The translations under genes were made by a program, and so were the position numbers. DNA of 64,000 nt from Streptoalloteichus tenebrarius (lineage in GTDB: Bacteria > Actinomycetota > Actinomycetes > Mycobacteriales > Pseudonocardiaceae): positions 62,001 through 126,000 of the forward strand of contig NZ_JAMTCP010000008.1 in assembly GCF_024171885.1 (NCBI RefSeq), read 5' to 3'. Positions 1-9,269 of the stretch are shown piece by piece. Positions within the stretch are counted from its first letter, which is position 1. The number at the start of each line of letters is the position of its first letter. The notes under the pieces are model-generated. The model did no database searches, was not told the origin of the DNA, and worked only from the letters and a program-made list of their open reading frames with translations.

Positions 1-584
1 GCGGCGCGGCCTTCTACGGCCCGAAGATCTCGGTGCAGGCCAAGGACGCGCTGGGCCGCACCTGGCAGATGTCCACCATCCAGCTCGACTTCAACCTGCC
101 GGAGCGGTTCGAGCTGGAGTACACCGCGCAGGACGGCTCCCGGAAGCGCCCGGTGATGATCCACCGCGCGTTGTTCGGCTCGATCGAGCGGTTCTTCGGC
201 GTGCTCACCGAGCACTACGCCGGCGCGTTCCCCGCGTGGCTGGCGCCGGTCCAGGTCGTGGGCATCCCGATCGCCGACGAGCACGCCGAGCACCTGCGGC
301 AGGTGGCCAAGGCGCTGCGGGCCAGGGGCATCCGGGTCGACGTGGACCTGTCCGACGACCGGATGCAGAAGAAGATCCGCAACCACACCGTGCAGAAGGT
401 GCCGTTCCTGCTGCTGGCCGGCGGCAAGGACGTGGAGGCCGGCGCGGTGTCGTTCCGGTTCCGCGACGGCAGCCAGGTCAACGGCGTGCCGGTGGACCGG
501 GCCGTGGAGGCGGTCGCCGCGTGGGTGGAGCGGCGGGAGAACGCCTCGCCGACCGCCGAGACCTTCCGGGTGGACCAGGCGTGA
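1..584 (+). CDS. thrS: Threonyl-tRNA synthetase, C-terminal part (5' end outside window)
   Basis: This is the C-terminal part of ThrRS, which charges tRNA-Thr in the cytoplasm. The open frame enters from the left edge (first full codon at base 3) and ends with TGA at 582-584. The visible part begins with AFYGPKI, close to the end of the class II catalytic core. The motif 3 region [13 protein letters not shown] follows, then the anticodon-binding domain with [13 protein letters not shown] and [11 protein letters not shown]. About 193 residues are present out of roughly 680 expected. The next gene starts inside the stop codon (GTGA overlap), so the two are translationally coupled. The order matches Rv2614c-Rv2613c of M. 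tuberculosis. Confidence 0.97.
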   Translation, partial: GAAFYGPKISVQAKDALGRTWQMSTIQLDFNLPERFELEYTAQDGSRKRPVMIHRALFGSIERFFGVLTEHYAGAFPAWLAPVQVVGIPIADEHAEHLRQVAKALRARGIRVDVDLSDDRMQKKIRNHTVQKVPFLLLAGGKDVEAGAVSFRFRDGSQVNGVPVDRAVEAVAAWVERRENASPTAETFRVDQA

Positions 585-1204
585 GCGCCGTGAACCCGGA
601 CGACGCGGCCAACGGCCTGCCCGGCCCGGTGCCCGAGGGGACGGCGCTCGGCCCCTCGGAGCTGGTGCCGCAGGAGGGGATCGGGGTGCCCGACCCGCTC
701 CAGCGCCTGTGGACGCCCCACCGGATGGCCTACATCCAGGGGGAGAACAAGCCGGAGGGCACGGAGCCCGGTGGCTGCCCGTTCTGCCGGGTGGTCGAGC
801 TGGACGACGCGGAGGCGTTGATCATCGCCAGGGGCCGGCTGGTGTACGCGGTGCTGAACCTGTACCCGTACAACCCAGGGCACCTCATGCTGCTGCCGTA
901 CCGGCACGTGCCCGACTACACCGACCTGACGGCCGACGAGACCGTCGAGCTGGCCGAGTTCACCCAGCGCGCGATGCGCGCGGTGCGCCTGGCCTCCTCC
1001 CCGCACGGGTTCAACATCGGCATGAACCAGGGCGCCGTGGCCGGGGCGGGCATCGCGGCCCACCTCCACCAGCACGTGGTGCCGAGGTGGGGCGGGGACT
1101 CGAACTTCATGCCGGTCGTCGGCCACACCAAGGTGCTGCCGCAGCTCCTGGGCCAGACCAGGGACCTGCTGGCCGACGCGTGGCGGCGCGTGTCCGAGAG
1201 CTGA
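581..1204 (+). CDS. HIT-family protein, probable Ap4A phosphorylase
   Basis: This 207-residue protein has the histidine-triad motif HLHQHVV at residues 161-167, downstream of the HIT core [18 protein letters not shown]. It resembles Rv2613c, a diadenosine tetraphosphate phosphorylase, and keeps the family signature [13 protein letters not shown]. Family members split Ap4A using phosphate through a nucleotidylated central histidine (His163 here). A CPFC pair at 66-69 may be half of a zinc site, which some HIT proteins have. The GTG start at 581 overlaps the thrS stop. The first 35 residues are poorly conserved, so a later start is possible. A hairpin follows at 1234-1275. Confidence 0.9.
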   Translation: MSAVNPDDAANGLPGPVPEGTALGPSELVPQEGIGVPDPLQRLWTPHRMAYIQGENKPEGTEPGGCPFCRVVELDDAEALIIARGRLVYAVLNLYPYNPGHLMLLPYRHVPDYTDLTADETVELAEFTQRAMRAVRLASSPHGFNIGMNQGAVAGAGIAAHLHQHVVPRWGGDSNFMPVVGHTKVLPQLLGQTRDLLADAWRRVSES

Positions 1205-1233
1205 CGCGGGCTGACCCGCCGCGAGCGAGTGCC

Positions 1234-1275
1234 GACCGGCCCCGTCCGTCGCCTTCCGGCGCGGTGGGGCCGGTC
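1234..1275 (+). terminator. Hairpin after the HIT gene
   Basis: A 10-bp perfect stem (GACCGGCCCC at 1234-1243, GGGGCCGGTC at 1266-1275) has a loop containing a short inner stem CGCC/GGCG. It lies 29 nt after the stop codon. There is no T-run, which is usual for actinobacterial terminators. Confidence 0.45.
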
Positions 1276-1480
1276 GGGCGTTTCCGGCCTCAGGCGACCA
1301 GACCCGGCCTCCGGCTCGTCCGGCGTTGTCGGCGCGCGGGAGGCGCGGGCCGCCGGCGACGTAACGAACGCCACGCCCCGCCCCTGGCGCCGAGGTGTCG
1401 GCGGCGGCGGTGGGGTGGGGGCTGGTTAGGCTGCCGGGACGACCAGTCCCTGCGTTCCCGGTAGGTGCCGAGACTCTCCG

Positions 1481-2101
1481 ATGCTCAACATCTTCGCCCG
1501 TGCCTCGGTCTCCCGCGTCACCGATCCGATCGGGGCGTGGCTGGTCCGGTGCGGGCTTACCCCGAACGTCGTCACCGTCGTCGGCACGACCGGCACGGTG
1601 CTGGGCGCGCTGTGGTTCTTCCCGCGCGGCCAGCTCTTCGTCGGCACCCTGGTCGTCACCGTCTTCGTGCTGTTCGACCTGTTGGACGGGGCGATGGCGC
1701 GGTCGGTCGGGCGGGGCACGCCGTTCGGCGCGGTGCTGGACGCGAGCTGCGACCGGATCGCCGACGGCGCGTTGTTCGGGGCGTTGGCCTGGTGGTGCTT
1801 CACCGGTGGGGACAACCGGCCGCTGGCCGCCGCGGCCCTGGTGTGCCTGGTGGGCGCCCAGGTCATCTCCTACGTGAAGGCGCGCGCCGAGGCCTCGGGC
1901 CTCTCGGCGGACGGCGGCCTGGTGGAGCGGGCGGAGCGGTTCATCATCGCCCTGGTCGGCGCGGGTCTGTCCGATCTCCTGGGCGTGCCGTGGGTGCTGG
2001 ACGTGGCGCTGTGGCTGCTCGCGGCGCTCTCGGTGGCCACCGTCGCGCAGCGCCTGGTGGCCGTGGCCCGCTCGGCCAGGGAGTCCGCGAATGGAGGCTG
2101 A
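1481..2101 (+). CDS. pgsA: CDP-alcohol phosphotransferase, phosphatidylinositol (phosphate) synthase
   Basis: This 206-residue integral membrane enzyme makes the phosphatidylinositol anchor of PIMs from CDP-diacylglycerol and an inositol (phosphate) acceptor. It carries the full CDP-OH-P signature D66-x2-D69-G-x2-A-R-x8-G83-x3-D87-x3-D91, plus several hydrophobic helices. It is the first gene of the cluster with patA and pimA, the arrangement of Rv2612c-Rv2611c-Rv2610c, which favours the inositol substrate over glycerol phosphate. ATG 1481 directly precedes the conserved N-terminus. A TAGGCT -10-like element lies at 1437-1442. The next gene begins 3 nt after the stop. Confidence 0.95.
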   Translation: MLNIFARASVSRVTDPIGAWLVRCGLTPNVVTVVGTTGTVLGALWFFPRGQLFVGTLVVTVFVLFDLLDGAMARSVGRGTPFGAVLDASCDRIADGALFGALAWWCFTGGDNRPLAAAALVCLVGAQVISYVKARAEASGLSADGGLVERAERFIIALVGAGLSDLLGVPWVLDVALWLLAALSVATVAQRLVAVARSARESANGG

Positions 2102-2104
2102 CGG

Positions 2105-3040
2105 GTGAGCGTGCGGGCGAGCTTGGTCGACGCGGGGTACGCGGCGGGGTGGCGGCTGGTGCGGACGTTGCCGGAGCCGGTCGCCCGCGCCCTGTTCCGG
2201 GCCGGCGCCGACCTGGGCGCGCGCCGGGCGGGCGCCGCCGTCGGCCAGCTCCGCCGCAACCTCGCCAGGGTGGTCCCCACCGCGTCGCCCGCCGAACTGG
2301 ACGATCTCGTGCGGCGCGCGCTGCGGTCCTACGCCCGCTACTGGTGCGAGGCGTTCCGCCTGCCGTCCACCGACCACCGCGCGCTCCACCGCCGCCTGGA
2401 CCCGTCGCTGCGGGGCAGCGAGCACCTCGACGCGGCGCTGGAGGCGGGTCGGGGCGCGATCGTCGTGCTCCCGCACTCCGGCAACTGGGACGCCGCCGGG
2501 GTCTGGCTGGTCGGGCACTCCGGCACCTTCACCACGGTCGTGGAACGGCTGCGCCCCGAGTCGCTCTACCGGCGGTTTCTGGCCTACCGGGAGTCGTTGG
2601 GCTTCGAGATCCTGCCGACGACCGGCGGCCCGGTGCCCCCGGTCGCGGTGTTGGCGCGCCGGCTGCGGCGCAACGGCGTGGTGTGCCTGGTCGCCGACCG
2701 CGACCTGTCGTCGACCGGGGTCGACGTGACGTTCTTCGGGGAGCGGGCCAGGATGCCGGCCGGCCCCGCGCACCTGGCGGCCAGGACGGGGGCGGCGTTG
2801 CTGCCGGTCCGGTGCCTGTTCGCCGGGGAGCGCGACTACGACATCGCGATCCACCCGCCGGTGCCCGTGCCCGGCAGGGAGGCGGTGGCCGAGGCGACGC
2901 AGGCGGTGGCCGACGTGTTCGCCGCCGACATCGCCAGCCGCCCGGAGGACTGGCACATGACGCAGAGACTGTGGCTGGCCGACCTGCCCGGCGACCGGGC
3001 GGGGAGGCCGCGGGCCGAGGGCGTCGGGACGGTTCCATGA
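2105..3040 (+). CDS. Phosphatidylinositol mannoside acyltransferase (PatA-like)
   Basis: A 311-residue lauroyl/myristoyl-type acyltransferase (LPLAT/HtrB fold). In mycobacteria the homologue Rv2611c acylates the mannose of PIM1/PIM2 on the cytoplasmic face of the membrane. The catalytic H-x4-D motif is at residues 124-129 (HSGNWD). A second conserved block, VCLVADRDLSSTGVDVTFFG, holds the family arginine/aspartate. The GTG start lies 3 nt after pgsA. The stop overlaps the ATG of pimA, so the three genes form one translationally coupled operon. Confidence 0.93.
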   Translation: MSVRASLVDAGYAAGWRLVRTLPEPVARALFRAGADLGARRAGAAVGQLRRNLARVVPTASPAELDDLVRRALRSYARYWCEAFRLPSTDHRALHRRLDPSLRGSEHLDAALEAGRGAIVVLPHSGNWDAAGVWLVGHSGTFTTVVERLRPESLYRRFLAYRESLGFEILPTTGGPVPPVAVLARRLRRNGVVCLVADRDLSSTGVDVTFFGERARMPAGPAHLAARTGAALLPVRCLFAGERDYDIAIHPPVPVPGREAVAEATQAVADVFAADIASRPEDWHMTQRLWLADLPGDRAGRPRAEGVGTVP

Positions 3041-4197
3041 GAAGCGGTGCCATGAGGATCGGTGTCGTCTGCCCGTACTCGTTCGACGTGCCGGGCGGGG
3101 TGCAGGCCCACGTCGTGGACCTGGCGCGCGCGCTGCGCGCGCTGGGGCACGAGGTCGACGTGCTGGCTCCCGCCGACGAGGACACGCCGCTGCCCGACTT
3201 CGTCACCTCGGCCGGCAGGGCCGTCGGCATCCCGTACAACGGCTCGGTGGCCCGGCTGGCCTTCGGGCCCGTGTCCTACGCGCGGGTGCGCCGGTGGATC
3301 AGGGAGCACGAGTTCGACGTGCTGCACCTGCACGAGCCGACCGCGCCGAGCCTGGCCATGCTCGCCCTGATGGCCGCCGACGGCCCGATCGTGGCGACCT
3401 TCCACACCTCCACGCCCCGGTCCAGGGCGCTGTCGGCGTTCCAGGGCGTGCTGCGGCCGTTCCTGGAGAAGATCACCGCGCGGATCGCGGTGTCCGCCCT
3501 GGCGCGCCGGGTGCAGGTCGAGCACCTGGGCGGCGACGCGGTGGAGATCGCCAACGGGGTCGACGTCGGGTTCTTCGAGCGCGCCGAGCCGCTGGAGGGG
3601 TACCCGCGCCCCGGGGGGACGGTCGGGTTCGTCGGCCGGTTCACCGAGCCGCGCAAGGGGATGCCGGTCCTGCTGGAGGCGCTGCGCCGCCTCGTCGACG
3701 AGCGGCCCGACCTGCGGTTGCTGGTCGTCGGCAGGGGAGACGCCGACGACCTGCGCAGGGCGGCCGGCCCGGGGCTCGCCGAGCGGCTGACCCTGCTCGG
3801 GCAGGTCGACGACGAGACGAAGGCCCGCGCGCTGCGCAGCGTCGACGTCTACTGCGCGCCGAACACCGGCGGCGAGAGCTTCGGGATCATCCTGGCCGAG
3901 GCGATGGCGGCGGGGACCCCGGTCGTGGCCAGCGACCTCGACTCGTTCCGCCGGGTGCTCGACGACGGCAGGGCGGGCGTGCTGGTGCCGGTCGAGGAGC
4001 CGGAGCCGCTCGCCGAGGCGTTGGGCCGGTTGCTCGACGACCCGGTCCGCCGCGCGGAGCTGGCGGCGGCCGGCCGCCACCGGGTGGCGGCCTTCGACTG
4101 GTCCGTCGTGGCCGCGCAGGTGCTGCGGGTCTACGAGACCGCCGTGGCGGCCGACCCCCGGCGCGTCCACGAGGCGGGGGAGGGGCCGGCGGCGTGA
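3037..4197 (+). CDS. pimA: GDP-mannose-dependent phosphatidylinositol mannosyltransferase PimA
   Basis: GT4/GT-B glycosyltransferase that adds the first mannose to phosphatidylinositol at the inner membrane face. Numbered from the internal ATG at 3052 (381 residues), the PimA marks are MRIGVVCPYSFDVPGGVQ at the N-terminus, catalytic His118 in ATFHTS, GRFTEPRKG, and the donor-binding ESFGIILAEAM around 275-285. Two starts are possible. ATG 3037 overlaps the patA stop and has GGGACGG six bases upstream. ATG 3052 matches the usual family N-terminus. I give the longer form. The next gene begins inside the stop codon. Confidence 0.95.
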   Translation: MRSGAMRIGVVCPYSFDVPGGVQAHVVDLARALRALGHEVDVLAPADEDTPLPDFVTSAGRAVGIPYNGSVARLAFGPVSYARVRRWIREHEFDVLHLHEPTAPSLAMLALMAADGPIVATFHTSTPRSRALSAFQGVLRPFLEKITARIAVSALARRVQVEHLGGDAVEIANGVDVGFFERAEPLEGYPRPGGTVGFVGRFTEPRKGMPVLLEALRRLVDERPDLRLLVVGRGDADDLRRAAGPGLAERLTLLGQVDDETKARALRSVDVYCAPNTGGESFGIILAEAMAAGTPVVASDLDSFRRVLDDGRAGVLVPVEEPEPLAEALGRLLDDPVRRAELAAAGRHRVAAFDWSVVAAQVLRVYETAVAADPRRVHEAGEGPAA

Positions 4198-5192
4198 GCG
4201 TCACGATCACCCTCCTGGCGACGCTGCTCCTGCTGGTCGCGGTGGTGGGCCTGTGGTCGCTGCTGACCGCCAACCGGTTGGACCGGCTGCACGTGCGGAC
4301 CGACGCGGCGTGGGCCGCGCTCGACGCCGCGCTCGCCAGGCGGGCGGTCGTCGTCCGCGCGGTGACCGCCGCCGTCGGCGTGGACCCCGAGGTGGGCCGG
4401 CGGCTGCGGGAGGCGGCGCACCACGCCGAGCGGGCGCGCCGGCCGGACCGCGAGGCGGCCGAGAACGAGCTGGGCCGGTTGCTCGCCGAGCTGGACCGGA
4501 CGGTGCTGCCTCCCGCGCTGGCCGCCGAGCTGGCCGACGCCGAGGAACGCGTCGTGCTGGCCCGGCGGGTGCACAACGACGCGGTGCGCGACACGCTCGC
4601 GTTGCGGCGGCGTCGCCGCGTCCGGTGGCTGCGCCTGGCGGGCACGGCCCCGCGCCCGGAGTACTTCGAGATCGCCGAGCCGACCGTGGCGGGCGAGGAG
4701 GCGGCGGCGCCGCTGTTCCGCCCGGCGGCGCGGGTGGTGCTGGTCGACGGCAAGGACCGGGTGTTGCTGTTCCACGGGCACGACCCGGCCTGCCCCCAGG
4801 AGATGTTCTGGTTCACCGTGGGCGGTGGCGTGGACGCCGGCGAGGAGCTGCGGGCGGCCGCCCTGCGCGAGCTGCGCGAGGAGACCGGGCTGCGGCTGGC
4901 CGCCGACGATCTGGTGGGGCCGGTCTGGCGCCGCAGGGTGATGTTCAGTTGGGACGGGCAGGCCTACGACGGCGAGGAGTGGTTCTTCCTTGCCCGGTTG
5001 GCCGAGGCCGACGTCCCGGTCGACACCTCCGGCTTCGAGGAGGTGGAGGCCAGGACGATCCGCCGGCACCGGTGGTGGACCGCCGAGGAACTGCGGGAGA
5101 CCACCGACACGGTCTACCCCCTCCAGCTCGGGGAGGCGTTGCGGGAGCTGCTGGACACCGAGTGGGACGGCAGGACCCGCTCCGTTCGCTGA
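4194..5192 (+). CDS. Membrane-anchored LemA-like/Nudix hydrolase fusion
   Basis: A 332-residue protein. Residues 4-26 form one transmembrane helix. Residues 30-150 are charged, Ala/Leu/Arg-rich and probably coiled-coil, like a LemA domain. Residues 165-332 are a Nudix domain with a complete Nudix box at 211-233 (G-x5-E-x7-RELREETGL). Nudix enzymes cut nucleoside-diphosphate derivatives; the substrate here is unknown. Rv2609c occupies the same place after pimA, so a role near PIM or GDP-mannose metabolism is possible but only inferred from position. GTG 4194 overlaps the pimA stop (GTGA). Confidence 0.85.
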   Translation: MSVTITLLATLLLLVAVVGLWSLLTANRLDRLHVRTDAAWAALDAALARRAVVVRAVTAAVGVDPEVGRRLREAAHHAERARRPDREAAENELGRLLAELDRTVLPPALAAELADAEERVVLARRVHNDAVRDTLALRRRRRVRWLRLAGTAPRPEYFEIAEPTVAGEEAAAPLFRPAARVVLVDGKDRVLLFHGHDPACPQEMFWFTVGGGVDAGEELRAAALRELREETGLRLAADDLVGPVWRRRVMFSWDGQAYDGEEWFFLARLAEADVPVDTSGFEEVEARTIRRHRWWTAEELRETTDTVYPLQLGEALRELLDTEWDGRTRSVR

Positions 5193-5250
5193 CCCGACGT
5201 GTCCGCTGACCCAACGCACCTGGTGATCTGGTGCGTCCGCTGACCCGACG
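5184..5250 (+). repeat. Three 16-nt direct repeats with an embedded hairpin
   Basis: Near-identical units GTYCGCTGACCCRACG lie at 5184-5199, 5201-5216 and 5235-5250. The first begins inside the last codons of the Nudix gene. Between the second and third units, ACGCACC (5214-5220) pairs with GGTGCGT (5230-5236) around a 9-nt loop. This may act as the operon terminator. Confidence 0.6.
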
Positions 5251-5365
5251 CGGCACGGATCTCCCCGCGCCGCACGGCTTTCGCGGCCCGTGCCGAGCGG
5301 CTTCGTCCCGTCGGCACGCCACGGCGCGTCGGCCGGTTCCGGTCCCGCTGGCATGATGTTGCGCC

Positions 5366-5755
5366 ATGAGCGACGGACGGTGGCCGGTCTCCGACGAGTG
5401 GGAGATGCTCGGTGTCCACTGGCACGGCCATGTCGAGGAAGTCCCCATGGCGGTGGCCAAGACCCGCAAGGAGCGGCTGGTCTCCCTGCCCGACGAGGTG
5501 CTGCTGACGCCGCAGGAGGTCGCCGCCTGGCTGGCCGGCGCGGTGAAGGCGGCGGCCGGGCTGCCCGAGGACGCCAACTTCGGCGACTCCGTCTCGGTGT
5601 GGGTCTCCCTGGCGTCGCAGGGGGAGTCCATCGTGACCGGGGTGCGCCAGCAGTGCACCGTCGCCGCCGACGCGGTCACCGACAGCGAGTGCGACTGCCA
5701 GTCCGAGCACGAGAAGCCGGCCGTGGCCAGGCTCGGCCGGCGCCGCCGGAGCTAG
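5366..5755 (+). CDS. Small hypothetical protein
   Basis: A 129-residue protein that I do not recognise. It is soluble, with no signal peptide or membrane segment. The part from residue 28 (MAVAKTRKERLVSLPDEVLL) looks better conserved in character than the leader, so translation from ATG 5447 is an alternative; that ATG has AGGAAG upstream. Three cysteines (QQC, ECDC) sit near the C-terminus, followed by a basic tail. ATG 5366 has no Shine-Dalgarno sequence, but CATGAT at 5352-5357 is placed like a -10 box for a leaderless transcript. The stop abuts the IS5 relic, so the C-terminus may have been altered by that insertion. Confidence 0.6.
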   Translation: MSDGRWPVSDEWEMLGVHWHGHVEEVPMAVAKTRKERLVSLPDEVLLTPQEVAAWLAGAVKAAAGLPEDANFGDSVSVWVSLASQGESIVTGVRQQCTVAADAVTDSECDCQSEHEKPAVARLGRRRRS

Positions 5756-5756
5756 G

Positions 5757-6420
5757 CCGTGTCTGTCTGTTCGGTGGCTGGCCAGATCATCATGCTGGTG
5801 ATCGTGAGGGCGGCCGGGTAGGACTGGTTGGTCTGTCGTATCCGCTGGCCAGGCTGCGCCACTGCGTGAGGCGGTTGGTGCGGCCTTCCACGGTGTTGCG
5901 GTCGCGGTAGGTCACCGGGTCGAAGGCCAGCGGTGGGCCGTCGCGGCTGCCCTGGGCCAACGGGTCGTGGACCCCGATCGCCCTGTCTGCGGCATCGTGG
6001 CCGTGATGCTGGGGCGACGCAGGTGCTCGCGGATCGCGCGGGTGTCGTAGGCCTTGTCGGTGAGCACCCGGTCTGGCGGGTGCGGATGTGTCCAGACCGG
6101 GTGTGACAGGGGATGTCGGCCATCAGATCGTCGACGCGCGGCGCGGCGTCGGCCTGGCCCGGGGTGAGCACGAGGGGCAGTGGTCGGCCGTGTTCGGCGC
6201 GGGCCGGGTGCGCCTGGGTGCTCAGCCCTGACACGGCGGCCGATGTAGCCCCCTTTCGTCGTTCCGGTGGTGTGTTGGTGCGCCCGCATCACGGTGGAGT
6301 CCATGTTGGTGGTCCGCTCCACCCCGTCGGTGGCCGTTGTCGCGAACCCGCCGCGTGCTTCCGGTGACCGCGCTCAGCCTGCCGTCGGCGTGCCCACGCT
6401 GGAATCGGTCGTCGACCGCG
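5757..6420 (-). pseudogene. IS5-family transposase remnant 1
   Basis: Fragments of one DDE transposase appear in different reading frames of the minus strand. Near 6312-6245 is MDSTVMRAHQH...KGGYIG (first catalytic Asp). Near 6234-6110 is GLSTQAHPARAEHGRPLPLV followed by LTPGQADAAPRVDDLMADI. Near 6070-6030 is VLTDKAYDTRAIREHL. At 5910-5850 is DRNTVEGRTNRLTQWRSLAS, and at the end ALTITSMMIW. At least three frameshifts separate these blocks, so no functional enzyme is made. Clear terminal inverted repeats were not found; the boundaries are approximate. Confidence 0.75.
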
Positions 6421-6572
6421 ACTGTCATGGCCCCGAGCGTTCGGGCAGGTCCCGTCACGACCGACCCTGACGTGAACCGCTGGGTGGCCCCGCCCCGCGC
6501 GGCACGGGAGGCCCGCCCGGGTCGGCGGAAGCCGGTGGAGCCGTCCCTCCCGTGTCGCGCGCGGAGCCCCGG

Positions 6573-8714
6573 TCATCTCCGCTCGTTCTTCTCAACCTTC
6601 GCCGCCAACGACTCCGGCAGCGGCTCGTGGCGGGCGAACCGACGGGTGAACGTCGCCGTACCCGAGGTCATCGAGCGCAGCTCCACCGCGTACCGCACCA
6701 GCTCGGTCGCGGGCACCTCGGCCTTGATCAGCGTGCGACCCGGCCCGCCGCCCTCGGTGCCCAGCACCCGGCCGCGCCGGCCGGACAGGTCGCCGAGGAT
6801 CGTGCCCATGTGCTCGTCCGGCACGAGCACGGCGATCTCGTCGACCGGCTCCAGCAGGGTCAGCCGGGCGTTGGCCGCCGCGTCCCTGAGCGCGAGCGCG
6901 CCCGCCGTCTGGAACGCCGCGTCCGAGGAGTCGACGCTGTGCGCCTTGCCGTCGACCAGCGTCACCCGGATGTCCACGACCGGGTAACCGGCGAGCAGGC
7001 CCCTGGCCATCTGGGCCCGCACGCCCTTCTCCACGCTGGGGATGAACTGGTTCGGGATCGCCCCGCCCACGATCCGGTCCACGAACTCCAGCCCCGAGCC
7101 CCGGGGCAGCGGCTCGACCTGGATGTCGCACACGGCGTACTGGCCGTGGCCGCCGGACTGCTTGACGTGCCGGCCGTGCCCCTTGGCCGGCCCGGCGAAG
7201 GTCTCGCGCAGCGCCACCCGCACCGGCTCGGTGTCCACCTCGGCCCCGCCGGCCCGCAGCCGTTGCAGCACGACGTCGGCGTGCGCCTCGCCCATGCACC
7301 ACAGCACGAGCTGGTGCGTCTCGGGGTTGCGCTCCAGGCGCAGCGTCGGGTCGCCGGCGACCAGGCGGGAGAGGTTGCGGGCCAGGTTGTCCTCGTCGCT
7401 GCGGCTGCGCGCGACCACGGCGACCGGCAGCAGCGGCTCCGGCATGTCCCACGGCCGCACGACGAGCGGGTCGTTCGGCGCGGACAACGTGTCGCCGGTC
7501 TCGGCCGTGCCCAGCTTGGTGAGCGCGCACAGGTCGCCCGCGACGCAGTAGGGCACCTCGCGCAGGTTCGCGCCCAGCGGGGAGTAGATGTGCGCCACGC
7601 GCTCGTCGGCGTCGTGGTCGGCGTGGCCCCTGTCGGCCAGCCCGTGGCCGGAGACGTGCACCGACCGCTCGGGCCGCAGGGTCCCGGAGAACACCCTCAC
7701 CAGCGAGACCCTGCCGACGTAGGCGTCGACCGCGGTGCGCACGACCTCGGCCACCAGCGGGCCCGACGGGTCGGGGGACAGGCGCGGCCGGGGGATGCCG
7801 TCCGGCGAGCTGACCTCGGGCAGGTCGTGTTCGAGGGGGGAGGGGAACCCCCTGGTCAGCACCTCCAGCAGCTCGGAGATCCCGACGCCGGTCGCCGCGC
7901 ACACCGGCAGCACCGGGTGGAAGGAGCCGCGGACCACCGCGGTCTCCAGGTCCCTGATCAGCGTGTCCTGGTCGATCTCCTCGCCGGCCAGGTAGCGGTC
8001 CATCAGGGTCTCGTCCTCGCTCTCCGCGATGATCCCCTCGATCAGGGCGTCGCGGTGCCGGTCGACCAGCGGCTCCAGGTCGGGGTCCGGGTCCTTGACC
8101 AGCGGGGGGAACCCGCCCGAGTAGTCGAACACGCGGCGCGTGACCAGACCGACCACCCTGGTGGTCCCGTCGCCGGGGACGGGCAGGTAGAGCGGCAGCA
8201 CCCCCGCGCCGAACGCCCGCTGGCACGCCGCGAGCCCGCTGTCGAAGTCCGCCCGGTGGTGGTCGAGCCGGCTGATCACGACCGCGCGGGGCATCCTGAC
8301 CGCCGCGCACTCCTCCCACAGCGCGACGGTCGCCGCGTCGACGTCCTCGGAGCCGGACACCACGAACAGGGCGGCGTCGGCGGCGCGGAGCCCGGCCCGC
8401 AGCTCGCCGACGAAGTCCGCGTACCCGGGGGTGTCGATGAGGTTGACCTTGACGTCGTCGTGCACGAGGGGGGCGACCGCGAGCCCGACCGAGCGCTGCT
8501 GGCGCACGGCCGCCGGGTCCTGGTCGCAGACGGTGGTCCCCTCGGTGACCGATCCGGCCCGGTTGATGACCCCGGCCGCGGCGAGCAACGCCTCGGTGAG
8601 GGTGGTCTTGCCCGAGCCGGACGGGCCCACCAGCACCACGTTGCGCACCTTGGCCGGGTCGGCTACAGCGACCGACGCTCCGGCATGACCGATCTCCGCG
8701 TGCTTGGTCCCCAT
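6573..8714 (-). CDS. Elongation factor G-like protein (EF-G paralogue, FusA2 type)
   Basis: A 713-residue translational GTPase. The P-loop GPSGSGKTT is at residues 30-38 and DTPG at 94-97. The usual NKxD base-specificity loop is replaced by SRLDHHRADF, as in the actinobacterial EF-G2 group (Rv0120c type). Domains II-V follow, with the C-terminal EF-G signature VVDIRVTLVDGKAHSVDSSD. EF-G2 proteins of this kind are usually accessory and non-essential, and whether they act in translocation is uncertain. GGGAGGTGG lies just upstream of the ATG. It is a single-gene unit facing away from pdxS. Confidence 0.9.
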   Translation of the reverse strand: MGTKHAEIGHAGASVAVADPAKVRNVVLVGPSGSGKTTLTEALLAAAGVINRAGSVTEGTTVCDQDPAAVRQQRSVGLAVAPLVHDDVKVNLIDTPGYADFVGELRAGLRAADAALFVVSGSEDVDAATVALWEECAAVRMPRAVVISRLDHHRADFDSGLAACQRAFGAGVLPLYLPVPGDGTTRVVGLVTRRVFDYSGGFPPLVKDPDPDLEPLVDRHRDALIEGIIAESEDETLMDRYLAGEEIDQDTLIRDLETAVVRGSFHPVLPVCAATGVGISELLEVLTRGFPSPLEHDLPEVSSPDGIPRPRLSPDPSGPLVAEVVRTAVDAYVGRVSLVRVFSGTLRPERSVHVSGHGLADRGHADHDADERVAHIYSPLGANLREVPYCVAGDLCALTKLGTAETGDTLSAPNDPLVVRPWDMPEPLLPVAVVARSRSDEDNLARNLSRLVAGDPTLRLERNPETHQLVLWCMGEAHADVVLQRLRAGGAEVDTEPVRVALRETFAGPAKGHGRHVKQSGGHGQYAVCDIQVEPLPRGSGLEFVDRIVGGAIPNQFIPSVEKGVRAQMARGLLAGYPVVDIRVTLVDGKAHSVDSSDAAFQTAGALALRDAAANARLTLLEPVDEIAVLVPDEHMGTILGDLSGRRGRVLGTEGGGPGRTLIKAEVPATELVRYAVELRSMTSGTATFTRRFARHEPLPESLAAKVEKNERR

Positions 8715-9269
8715 CGGGCACCACCTCCCACGAAGGAGTTGTTCACTGGTCGTTCATGTGGTCGATCTCACACCGTTGTCCGCGTGTCGACAACCCCGCC
8801 GCGCCCGGCCCATCCGGGCGGACGAACGGAACGCCCCGCCGCGCCGTCGTCCGACGGACGGGCCTGGTCCGTCCGGGCGGGCGCGGGGCGCTGTCCGGAG
8901 TCGGGGAGACCGGGAGCCGGGAGCGTTCGGGCGAGGGAGGTCGCCGGACCGCCGGTGGCGGATGAGGCGGTCCCCGCATTGTCGGGCCGCGGCCGGTGTC
9001 CGGCTCATCGACCATCTGCGGCGTCACCCCGGCGTCACCCCGGCGTCGCGCGGGGCCGCGCGATCGCCGGCTCGCCCCGCGCGGCCCCTCTCGGGGCGTG
9101 ACACGCTGCGACTTCTCAGGCCGACCCGAGCGCCGGATTCGGTGATTGGACTGTTGAAAACACGGTCGAATGGCCTGTCCGGCTGGTCCACGTCGCACGT
9201 AGGATGACGGCGTCCGCCGTCGGTTCGACGGCGTTCCCCCTGTCCCAACCGCTGTGGAAAGGGTCCGAG
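8715..9269. other. Intergenic region between the EF-G paralogue and pdxS
   Basis: About 555 bases between divergent genes, with no convincing coding frame. A TAGGAT hexamer at 9200-9205, about 65 nt before the pdxS start, could be its -10 element; I see no good -35 partner. Confidence 0.4.

Noticed and set aside
215-2956. A 913-codon open frame on the minus strand opposite thrS, the HIT gene, pgsA and patA
   Set aside because: It is a shadow of high-GC coding on the other strand: protein composition is Arg/Gly/Pro/His-rich without domains, and the plus strand holds well-supported genes.
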